A DNA stretch of 64,000 nt from Actinomycetospora endophytica (GTDB lineage Bacteria; Actinomycetota; Actinomycetes; Mycobacteriales; Pseudonocardiaceae). This document shows positions 19,495 to 27,153 of this stretch, in pieces (position 1 is the stretch's first letter; every line of letters starts with the position of its first letter). The DNA lies in the NCBI RefSeq assembly GCF_021026375.1, contig NZ_JAJNDB010000001.1:1612001-1676000 (forward strand). The letters run 5' to 3'. Under the pieces are notes generated by a model. The model was given only the letters and a program-made list of their open reading frames with translations, searched no databases and was not told the DNA's origin. The translations under genes were made by a program, and so were the position numbers.

Positions 19495-20625
19495 ATCCGA
19501 CGCACCGCATCACCTGCTGAGAACGACCTCGTCATCGTCCTGACTTACTACACACCGTACGTGTCCGGACTGACCAACGTGGCTCGGGACGTTGCCGAAG
19601 GCCTCGCCGCTCGGGGCTGGCGCGTGTGCGTGGTCGCGAGCAAGCACGACCCGTCGCTGCCGACCAACGAGACGATCAACGGCGTGCGGGTGGTTCGTGC
19701 GCCGGTGCTCGCGAAGGTCGGCAAGGGGACGATCGGGGTCAACCTGACGCGGATGGCCCTGCGCGAGATGCGGCGCTCCCGCGTCGCGAACCTGCACCTG
19801 CCGCTGATCGAGGCGGGGCTGCTGACGAAGCTCGCGCCGATTCCCGTCGTGTCCACCTACCACTGCGACGTCAGCCTCCCGCCCGGCATGGTCAACGTCG
19901 CGCAGCGGGAGGCGGTCGACCGGTCGAGCCGCTCCGGCCTGCGCCGCTCGGCGGCCACCGTCGTCACGAGCGAGGACTACGCCCGCCGCAGCCGGCTCTG
20001 GCCGGTGATCGCGCCGCACATGGTGGCGATCCCGCCGCCGTGCGTCCCGGTCGCCGACGGCGAGCCCTCGTACCGGCGCGGGGACGGGTTCCACGTCGGG
20101 TTCCTCGGCCGGATCGTGGAGGAGAAGGGCGTCGAGCACCTCGTCGACGCGTTCCTCGCCCTCGACGACCCCGCCGCGCGGCTGCTGATCGGCGGCGAGC
20201 ACACCGGGGTGGCCGGCGGCAGCGTCGTCGAGCGGGTTCGCGCCCACGCCGGCGACGACGACCGCATCGACCTGCTGGGCTTCGTCCCCGACCAGCGCCT
20301 CGGCGACTTCTACTCCTCCATCGACGCGTTCGCGCTGCCGTCGGTGAACGCGTTCGAGGCGTTCGGGATCGTGCAGGTCGTCGGCATGCTCGCCGGCGTC
20401 CCCGCGCTGGTCAGCGATCTGCCGGGGGTCCGCCTGCCGGTCGAGCGGACCGGGTTCGGCACGATCGTCCCCGCGGCCGACGTCCCGGCGCTGCGCGACG
20501 GGCTCGCCCGCCTGCGCGACGCCCCGCCCGACGTCGCTGCCGGTCGCGCCGCCGCGTCCGAGGCGTTCAGCGTCGAGTCCGTGCTCGACGACTACGAGGC
20601 GGTCTTCACCAAGGCCGCCGGTTGA
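19495..20625 (+). CDS. GT4-family glycosyltransferase, probable AUC start
   Basis: A 376-residue GT-B enzyme. The N-terminal domain begins DLVIVLTYYTPYVSGLTNVA, the usual first strand and glycine-rich loop of GT4 enzymes. The C-terminal domain has VGFLGRIVEEKGVEHLVDAF and the donor-binding SVNAFEAFGIVQVVG, with the E(x7)E spacing of the family. The first strand is needed for the fold, but the first ordinary start codon, GTG at 19561, falls after it. Upstream, in frame and before the TAA at 19438, there is no ATG, GTG or TTG. An ATC at 19495 lies eight bases after GGAGG, so AUC initiation is proposed. A methyltransferase gene follows after 28 bases. It probably adds a sugar to a lipid-linked glycan. 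Confidence 0.8.
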   Translation: MRRTASPAENDLVIVLTYYTPYVSGLTNVARDVAEGLAARGWRVCVVASKHDPSLPTNETINGVRVVRAPVLAKVGKGTIGVNLTRMALREMRRSRVANLHLPLIEAGLLTKLAPIPVVSTYHCDVSLPPGMVNVAQREAVDRSSRSGLRRSAATVVTSEDYARRSRLWPVIAPHMVAIPPPCVPVADGEPSYRRGDGFHVGFLGRIVEEKGVEHLVDAFLALDDPAARLLIGGEHTGVAGGSVVERVRAHAGDDDRIDLLGFVPDQRLGDFYSSIDAFALPSVNAFEAFGIVQVVGMLAGVPALVSDLPGVRLPVERTGFGTIVPAADVPALRDGLARLRDAPPDVAAGRAAASEAFSVESVLDDYEAVFTKAAG

Positions 20626-20653
20626 TCCGTCCCGACCCCTGGAGCCCCGCCCC

Positions 20654-21376
20654 GTGACCACCGAGGACATCGACGACGTCTCCCGCACCTGGACCAAGCT
20701 CGGGCGCGAGGACCCGATGTGGGCGGTGCTCACGGACAAGGGCAAGGATCGCAACCGGTGGAGCGCCGAGGACTTCCTGGCCACCGGGGTCGACGAGATC
20801 TCGACCGTGATGGCCCGCCTGGGTGCGCTGGGGCTCGACGTCGGGCGGGAGCGGGCCCTGGACTTCGGCTGCGGCGCCGGGCGGCTCTCCCACGGGCTGG
20901 CCGGGGCCGGCTTCGGTGAGGTCCTGGGCTGCGACATCTCCCCGACGATGCTCGACAAGGCGCGCGAGATCGTGCCCGACGAGGCGTGCCGGTTCGTCCA
21001 GGTGACCGGGTCGGACCTGGCGGCGGTCGAGTCGGACTCGGTGGACCTCGTCTACTGCTGCCGCGTCCTGCAGCACATGCCGCCCGCCCTGGCGCACGGC
21101 TACGTCCGGGAGTTCTGGCGGGTGGCGCGCCCGGGTGGGGTGGTCGTGTTCCAGATCCCGACGGAGCCCTCGTCCTCGGCGGCCGGGCGGGTGCTCTCCG
21201 CACTGCCCGTGCCGGTCGCGCGGCTGCTGAGGCGGGGGATGGAGATGCACGCGACGTCCGAGGCCGACGTCCGCCGGCTGGCGGAGTCGGCGGGCGCACA
21301 GGTGGTCGTAGCAGACCCCGACACGAGCGCCGGCCCCCGCTGGGAGAGCTGCCTCTACGTGACCACGCCGGGCTGA
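20654..21376 (+). CDS. SAM-dependent methyltransferase (class I)
   Basis: A 240-residue methyltransferase with ALDFGCGAGRLSHGLA as the SAM loop (near residue 70), VLGCDISPTMLDKAR as motif 2 and CRVLQHMPP as the motif 4 region, then WRVARPGGVVVFQIP. The N-terminal TWTKLGREDPMWAVLTDKG is a head I have seen in methyltransferases next to glycosyltransferases. It is co-directional with the GT4 gene and likely in one transcript. The target may be the sugar added by that enzyme; this is an inference from position. The gene ends 12 bases from the convergent Emb-like gene 2. Confidence 0.85.
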   Translation: MTTEDIDDVSRTWTKLGREDPMWAVLTDKGKDRNRWSAEDFLATGVDEISTVMARLGALGLDVGRERALDFGCGAGRLSHGLAGAGFGEVLGCDISPTMLDKAREIVPDEACRFVQVTGSDLAAVESDSVDLVYCCRVLQHMPPALAHGYVREFWRVARPGGVVVFQIPTEPSSSAAGRVLSALPVPVARLLRRGMEMHATSEADVRRLAESAGAQVVVADPDTSAGPRWESCLYVTTPG

Positions 21377-21388
21377 GCTAGGTCCCCA

Positions 21389-24300
21389 CTAGGGCCGGAC
21401 CACAGCGTTCGGGCTGACAGGGGTCGAGAATGTCGTGTTAGGCGCGGGTGACCACCCCGGGACCGTCTCGCTACCGGGATCAACCGTGTAGCCATCCGAG
21501 GGCAGCGTCGCGCGAAATGTGTACACCTGGAGGCCGGCCGCGTCCGGCGCGTCGGCCAGCCGAGCGGAGAGTTGCGTGACCGCGTCTCCGCTGAAGCTTG
21601 GCGCGAAGAGCCCGCCGCGATCGCTCAGAAAGGCACTGTCCCCGACGCCGGCAAGCGCTCCGTCTCCCCACGTCACAGCGGTCGCGACCGGTTCGTTTAT
21701 GCCGTCCGCTTGGATCGGCTTTCGCAGACAGGGAAAGAGGAACGCGATTGGCCACCCCACGGCCGTCGCCGACCCGGACGGGATGATGTCCGTCAAGGGC
21801 GCCCATCGCTGAACCAGAGGTGCGGAAAAGGCGGTCCACCCTCCAGGCCCGTCGGAAGTGTCCGATGCGATGAGGCGTACCGCAGTAGCCCCTCGGGGAG
21901 GCGCTACTGGTCCGTCGAGCGTCACCGAGCGCCACTGCCGAGCATCCACTGTCGCGCCGGCCTTGCCCTCGCCCAGCCCGGAGAACGAATCCAGGAGGAC
22001 GGGTGCCCCGCCTGTACGGGGGAGGGATGCGTACCCGACCCGGAGGTCGTTGCCATTGCCAGCGCGGCCCGAGACATACAACGAGAGCGTCTGGCCCCGC
22101 AGATCGGTCGGGATCGAATACCAGGGCGTGCTGAAGGTGCCTGCGCCAGCACCGTCGGCCGGGTCGGCGCTGTCGGGTCCCGGACGGTGACTCCCCCAGA
22201 CCGACCCCGACGCGATGGGCGGAGGACTCGAGGGCGACCACCCACCCGAGGCGAAGACTCCACCGGTGGCCGTGGCCCCGATGTACGACGCGACCGGCAG
22301 ACCCGAGGCGCTGTGGGGGTCAAGGACCTGGACCGCCTGCTCGGCTCCGCAGCGGTGGGCGAGTGGATCTTCCAGGGCGTCGGCCCACGGCGAGTACGTG
22401 CTAGTGGTGCGCACCGCCCCGACCGCGAAACCGCCGACCATGTACCCGGTCGTCGCGAGGAACGCTACGCAGACCACCACGGGAAGTGCGAGCCATGGCG
22501 CGACGGCGACCATGGACGGAGCGCGGCGCCGAGCCACTACCACCATGGCAGCCGTGACGAGGGCGGTCCCGAGCAACCACCACACCGGCTGTCCGTACGC
22601 CACGATCCATACCTGGGGCGGGGTCAGCGGATGCGGGATGCCGAGGAGCCACGAGTACGGCCAGGAGTTGATGCCGCGTCCGGCCAGCGCGATCAGGACG
22701 CAGACACCCACAAGCGCGGTAACGGCGACGGGATGGCTCAGTGGGCGCCGAGCGGAGACCATCTGAGCGATGCGCGGACTGAAGACAACGACCGTCGCGA
22801 GCAAGACGGCGCCGACCCCAGCGAGAGAGCCGAAGTGGTGGGTCCACTTACTCGGTGTCATCCACAACAGCAGGAAACCGAGCACCGTGGTGTGGGCGGC
22901 GAGTCGCAATCGAGGCGGCCAGATGCGGTCTCGATCGCCGAGAGTCGCTGTCATGACATAGCCGAGTACCGCGAAGAGAGTCAGGAGGACCGGCAGGCGC
23001 TTTGCGTAGTTACCTTGGGGACCCTGCTTGTTCAGCAGGTAGTCCCAGCGGACGATCTCGGTAGACCACGTCTCGGGGTATTGCATGCCGAGGAAGATCT
23101 GTTGGGCGCGGGAGAAGTCTCGGAGGGAGCCGTCGGCGAAGGCGAGCAGCCCGACCACGGAGCCCGCCGCGATTATCGTCACGATCGAAAGGATTTGGGC
23201 CTGCCGTCCGCGATCGCCCAGCGCCCTCCATACAGCAGGAGCGGCCGCGATGGGGGGCGCGAGGGCGACGAAGCCCGCCGTCCCTGCGGTGAAGCCGATG
23301 CCCGCCGCGATCACCGCCAGGGCGGCGGGGAACGCCCGTCTCTGCTCGATCGAGGTGGCGAGAGCGACAAGAGCTGCCATGACGCTCGTGGCGACGACGG
23401 CTTCGGGTCGGACGCCGGTGTCGAACGGGAGCCACCACCCCAGGAAGATGATCGCCACCGCGACCCTCAGCGCCCTTTCGGAGTTGGCCGCAAGGGACGC
23501 TGAGCGCGCGAGCTTTCGGACGAACGCGCGCACCAGGAACCACGTCGCGAGGCCGAGCGCGACCGAGGGGATCCGCAGGGCGACCGGCGCCGTCCCGACC
23601 GCGTCCTGCCACCACCCCAGTGCGTAGTAGATCCACGTGAACGGAGTGAACGACTGGTTGAAGAGCTGGTAGTAGTTTGCGACGTAGCCCGAGTGTGAGA
23701 CGTTCGCCGCCATTGCGGAGTAGTAGCCGTCGTCATCGGTCATCGGTGCGAGGAACAGCCAAGCAACCAGGACGACTGGTACGACGGCATCCACCACAGC
23801 GGGGCGCCGCAGGCGGAGACGACCTCGCGATGAACGGCGTTGCCGCTCTGCGAACCACAGTGCGATGAGGGACACGGCACCCGCCACCACAAGCAGCACG
23901 ATCGTGACCGCTTTGAGTGGGGTCGGAGACGTCGCCCCTTGATCGTCCAGAGTCAGGTGGACATGGACCTGGGAGTGCTGGCCGGCGAGGCCGGTCGCCA
24001 GGGCGTCGACGTCAGGTAAGTCTGCGCCGGGCAACGTCCCCGCGGGCACGCCGTCTATCGAGATGGCGAGTCGGGAAAGGTCGCCCTCGATGGAGACGCT
24101 GCACGGGCCAGCAGGCAGTACACCCTGGTAGAGAGTGCTTCCCCTGCTGACAACCGTCAGACGGTCCGCGACCATCGTCGCGGTCAGAGCCGCCCGCTGC
24201 GCATCGGGGAAAGCGGGGGGAGCCGTGGTGAGAACGAGACCGTCGGGCGTCGTCGCCGCAGCGCGCGCATCGGCGCACGCGAATCCTGCGTCGAGGGCAA

Positions 24301-24559
24301 GAGGACGTCCGGTTGTGAGGCCCAGTTGGGTCGACTCGGTCGTGCCGGAAAGCCGCGGCCAGGTCACCTCCGGCCGGTCCGCCGACACCGGCAAGAGGGG
24401 AAGGAGTACAGCGCAGACCATCGCGACTATCCCGGCGGTCGTCGCCAGGAGGAGTGCCCGTGGCCACCGCCCGCTGTTACCGGAGGGTGGTTCGTCATTC
24501 TCGGCGTCCGAGGCCAGAACCTCCTCCTCCGCCGAATCGTCCTGCGACGTCGAGGTCAC
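21389..24559 (-). CDS. EmbA/B/C-type arabinosyltransferase, paralogue 2 (lower GC)
   Basis: A 1056-residue protein with the complete Emb layout: luminal domain after helix 1 (LLPVSADRPEVTWP), catalytic loop APMTDDDGYYSAMAAN near residue 275, [15 protein letters not shown], and a C-terminal binding domain ending VDPGSETVPGW. It is closest to paralogue 1 in this window, sharing DDDGYYSAMAAN and NYYQL.NQ.FTPF. The GTG start is six bases after GGAG. Its base composition is visibly lower than its neighbours (60-base lines counted by hand gave roughly 63-68% GC), and both flanks carry paired CTAG tetramers, which are rare here. Transfer from a relative or a recombination block is possible. Confidence 0.9.
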   Translation of the reverse strand: MTSTSQDDSAEEEVLASDAENDEPPSGNSGRWPRALLLATTAGIVAMVCAVLLPLLPVSADRPEVTWPRLSGTTESTQLGLTTGRPLALDAGFACADARAAATTPDGLVLTTAPPAFPDAQRAALTATMVADRLTVVSRGSTLYQGVLPAGPCSVSIEGDLSRLAISIDGVPAGTLPGADLPDVDALATGLAGQHSQVHVHLTLDDQGATSPTPLKAVTIVLLVVAGAVSLIALWFAERQRRSSRGRLRLRRPAVVDAVVPVVLVAWLFLAPMTDDDGYYSAMAANVSHSGYVANYYQLFNQSFTPFTWIYYALGWWQDAVGTAPVALRIPSVALGLATWFLVRAFVRKLARSASLAANSERALRVAVAIIFLGWWLPFDTGVRPEAVVATSVMAALVALATSIEQRRAFPAALAVIAAGIGFTAGTAGFVALAPPIAAAPAVWRALGDRGRQAQILSIVTIIAAGSVVGLLAFADGSLRDFSRAQQIFLGMQYPETWSTEIVRWDYLLNKQGPQGNYAKRLPVLLTLFAVLGYVMTATLGDRDRIWPPRLRLAAHTTVLGFLLLWMTPSKWTHHFGSLAGVGAVLLATVVVFSPRIAQMVSARRPLSHPVAVTALVGVCVLIALAGRGINSWPYSWLLGIPHPLTPPQVWIVAYGQPVWWLLGTALVTAAMVVVARRRAPSMVAVAPWLALPVVVCVAFLATTGYMVGGFAVGAVRTTSTYSPWADALEDPLAHRCGAEQAVQVLDPHSASGLPVASYIGATATGGVFASGGWSPSSPPPIASGSVWGSHRPGPDSADPADGAGAGTFSTPWYSIPTDLRGQTLSLYVSGRAGNGNDLRVGYASLPRTGGAPVLLDSFSGLGEGKAGATVDARQWRSVTLDGPVAPPRGATAVRLIASDTSDGPGGWTAFSAPLVQRWAPLTDIIPSGSATAVGWPIAFLFPCLRKPIQADGINEPVATAVTWGDGALAGVGDSAFLSDRGGLFAPSFSGDAVTQLSARLADAPDAAGLQVYTFRATLPSDGYTVDPGSETVPGWSPAPNTTFSTPVSPNAVVRP

Positions 24560-24705
24560 ACGATTCTCCAGGTCCTTGCGCCATGTGAAGTTGCGGAATC
24601 GGAACGTAGCAACTGGGAACCTGATCTGTCGGGAGAGGTCTCCGTCACGACCGGGGGTCCTAGCTAGGGCTTCCCTCGTTCTCCGTAGCCTCCAGCCCTC
24701 GGGGG

Positions 24706-26655
24706 ATGTCGTCGGTCCGGGCGGGGCCGACCCGAGAGGAGCACGAGATCGACGCGACGACGCAACCCGAAGCGCAGATCGCTACGGATTCGCGGGAGAC
24801 CACAACCCGATACAGCGCCTGGATCGCTCCGATCGCGGGCGTCGGGTCCGTACTCGTGTGCCTGGTTCTCCAGGCCGCGATCAGCCGCCTGCGGGTCCCG
24901 TTCCCGACCTACGCGGGGACCGCCGTCGCCGCCACTGTCGGCGCCGTGGTCGTCGGGGTGCTCGTCTGGATCGCCGCGCGAGAGAGCCGTGCCCGGTCGG
25001 CGGTAGCGACCCTCGCCGTCCCCGGGCTGCTCGCCGCCCTGGTGACCCTCTGGCTCGGGATGCTGCTGCAGGGCACGCGCTACTACCTCGGCGGCATCTC
25101 GATCGACCAGAGCTTCCGGACGCAGGCGCTCGCCCGGTACGCCGCCACGTGGTCGCTGGCCGACATGAACTACCTCGGCCTGCCGTCCTACTACCCGGCC
25201 GGCTGGTTCTGGCTCGGCGGCCGCGCTGCAGACCTCGCCGGGGTCCCCGCGTGGGAGTTCTACAAGATCTGGGCGATCCTGACGCTGGCCGTCGCGGCCT
25301 GGGCGGCGTTCGCGGCGTGGCGTCTCGTCGTGACGCCGGGTCGGGCCGTGCTCGTCGCGACCGCCACCGCCGTCGTCGGGCTGGGCGTCTCGTCGGCCGA
25401 GCCCTACGCGTGGCTGCTCGTGGCGCCGATGCCGCCGATCGCCGTGATCGTCTGGCACGCGATCCGGGCCGACGAGACCCGGCTCCGCGGGCTCGCCCTG
25501 GCCGCGACCGGGGTGTACCTCGGCGTGGCCGCCATGACCTACTCGCTGCACGCGGGGTTCTTCGGGGTCTACGTCGTGCTCGCGGCGCTGATCCCGACAC
25601 GGGGCCGGCCGGGGCGTCACCTGGTCCCGCGCATCACACGGGCCGCGGTCGTCGTCGTGATCGGCCTGGTGCTCGCCCTGGTGGTCTGGGCGCCCTTCGT
25701 GGTGGCCGCCCTCGCCGGTGGCGTGCCGCGCAGCGACGCTCAGCGGTACCTGCCCTACGACGGGGCGGTCTGGACCTTCCCGATGCTGCAGCCGTCGTCG
25801 ATCGGGGCGATGTGCCTCGTCGGGCTGATCGGGATCGTGCTGGGGTGGACGGTGCACGAGCGGCTCGCCCGGCCCCTCGCGGTGCTGGTGCTGCTGGTCT
25901 ACGCGTGGTTCGCGCTGACGCTGCCGGCGTTGCTGGTCGGGCAGACCACCCTCGCGTTCCGGCTCTCACCCGTCGTCGAGCTCGTCCTGGTGTGCGCGGG
26001 GGTGCTGACCGCGGTCGAGGCCGTGCTGTTCGCCCGCACCCGGTGGCCCGCGCTCGGAGGTCGGCTGCTGGCCCTGGGTGGGCTGCTGGCCGTCGTCGTG
26101 CTCGCGGCCTGCGCCCAGGGCGCGCTGTCGGCGGACGACGACACCGTCAAGGAGGCCTACTCCGACCCGTACCCGAGCACCGGTGCGCCGGCGGTCGGGG
26201 CGTTCGATCCGTCCCGGTCCGACTCGTGGGCGCCGCAGCTCGTCGGAGCGGTGCAGCAGGGGTCGGGTCGTCCGGCGTCGGACCTCGTCGTGCTCGGCGG
26301 CCCGACCCAGTTCTACGTCGACGCGCCCTTCCACGGCTTCCAGCAGTCCACGCCGCACTACGCGAACCCGCTCGCGCACTACGAGCAGCGCAACGACGCC
26401 GTGCGGCAGTGGTCCCGCGCGAGCGATCCGTCGGACCTGCTGCGGCGGTTGGACGCGTCCCCCTGGCCCGCGCCCCGGGCGTTCCTGTTCAGCCGGGGAC
26501 CGGGCGGGTCGCTGACGACGAACATCGTCCACGACGTGTTCCCGCAGTACCCGAACGTCTCGTCCGAGACCGTGAGCTTCCCCGGCCGGCTGTTCGACTC
26601 GCCCGCGTTCGAGCGCCGGGACATCGGTCCGTGGACGGTGGTCGTCCGCCGCTGA
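24706..26655 (+). CDS. aftA: Galactan arabinofuranosyltransferase AftA
   Basis: A 649-residue membrane enzyme with about 11 helices followed by a luminal C-terminal domain of about 180 residues. The AftA signature GTRYYLGGISIDQSFRTQAL, with its acidic residue in the first large loop, lies near residue 125-145, followed by LPSYYPAGWFWLGGR. AftA (GT85) primes arabinan by putting the first arabinofuranose residues on galactan, using decaprenyl-phosphoryl arabinose. The start is uncertain. The ATG at 24706 has GGGGG directly against it; an ATC at 24748 sits six bases after AGGAG and would drop 14 residues. The gene is divergent from Emb-like gene 2, with 146 bases between them. Confidence 0.9.
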   Translation: MSSVRAGPTREEHEIDATTQPEAQIATDSRETTTRYSAWIAPIAGVGSVLVCLVLQAAISRLRVPFPTYAGTAVAATVGAVVVGVLVWIAARESRARSAVATLAVPGLLAALVTLWLGMLLQGTRYYLGGISIDQSFRTQALARYAATWSLADMNYLGLPSYYPAGWFWLGGRAADLAGVPAWEFYKIWAILTLAVAAWAAFAAWRLVVTPGRAVLVATATAVVGLGVSSAEPYAWLLVAPMPPIAVIVWHAIRADETRLRGLALAATGVYLGVAAMTYSLHAGFFGVYVVLAALIPTRGRPGRHLVPRITRAAVVVVIGLVLALVVWAPFVVAALAGGVPRSDAQRYLPYDGAVWTFPMLQPSSIGAMCLVGLIGIVLGWTVHERLARPLAVLVLLVYAWFALTLPALLVGQTTLAFRLSPVVELVLVCAGVLTAVEAVLFARTRWPALGGRLLALGGLLAVVVLAACAQGALSADDDTVKEAYSDPYPSTGAPAVGAFDPSRSDSWAPQLVGAVQQGSGRPASDLVVLGGPTQFYVDAPFHGFQQSTPHYANPLAHYEQRNDAVRQWSRASDPSDLLRRLDASPWPAPRAFLFSRGPGGSLTTNIVHDVFPQYPNVSSETVSFPGRLFDSPAFERRDIGPWTVVVRR

Positions 26656-26667
26656 GGTGGTCCGGCG

Positions 26668-26931
26668 TCACCGGACCGGTTCGACGAACACCCGCCGCGA
26701 GTCGGTCGGGTTCGCCGAGTTCGACGGATCGGGCCAGGACCCGTCGAGGCGGAAGCCCGGTCCGACCGGGCCCGGGGTGTCGAAGCCGCTGGTGACCAGC
26801 CAGGTGGCCGGTACCGGTGCGCGACGGTCGAGGTGGCGGTAGTTCCGGTCCAGCGCGTAGGAGAGCGTGATGAAAGCGTCGCCGACCAGGGCGTGATGCA
26901 TCGCCCACCAAGCCGGCACCGACCAGCGCAC
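26668..26931 (-). pseudogene. Possible remnant of a membrane glycosyltransferase gene
   Basis: An 87-codon minus-strand frame with a protein-like composition: AWWAMHHALVGDAFITLSYAL, in part, then PATWLVTSGFDTPGPVGPGF and DPSNSANPTDSRRVF. DAFITLSYA resembles the acidic D-x-[FY]-I-[ST] loop near the start of some GT-C arabinofuranosyltransferases such as AftB. There is no ribosome site, and an adjacent frame (from 27010) carries equally protein-like sequence, which suggests frameshift decay. A spurious frame in GC-rich DNA cannot be excluded. Confidence 0.3.
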
Positions 26932-27134
26932 CGAACGCGGTCGGCGGCAGCCCGCCCCGACACCGGATTCCCGCAGACCTCGCCGTGCGTACGACGACGG
27001 GCATCGCCGGCCTGGTCAGCATCGCAGCTTCCCCCATGACCAGGGGATCCTCCGAAGATTGCCGGGCTGGTCCGTGCGGCGCTCCGGTGACCACCGCATC
27101 GGATCCGCCCGTTTCACCCCAGAGTGTCAGACCT

Positions 27135-27150
27135 TCGAACTAGTGTGCGA
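27135..27150 (+). promoter_or_regulatory. LexA-type SOS box before the HNH gene
   Basis: TCGAAC at 27135-27140, four bases, then GTGCGA at 27145-27150. This matches the mycobacterial SOS box TCGAAC-N4-GTTCGA at 11 of 12 fixed positions. It ends three bases before the assigned start of the HNH/DUF222 gene. Binding by LexA is an inference. Confidence 0.6.
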
Positions 27151-27153
27151 AGC

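Larger units (their letters stand above)
26656..27153. other. Intergenic region between aftA and the HNH gene
   Basis: About 500 bases. It holds a minus-strand open frame that may be a gene remnant and, at its right end, a LexA-type box. Nothing else is recognisable. Confidence 0.5.

Noticed and set aside
27124-27153. GTG 27124 as start of the HNH gene
   Set aside because: It would place the LexA-type box inside the coding region and lacks a ribosome site.
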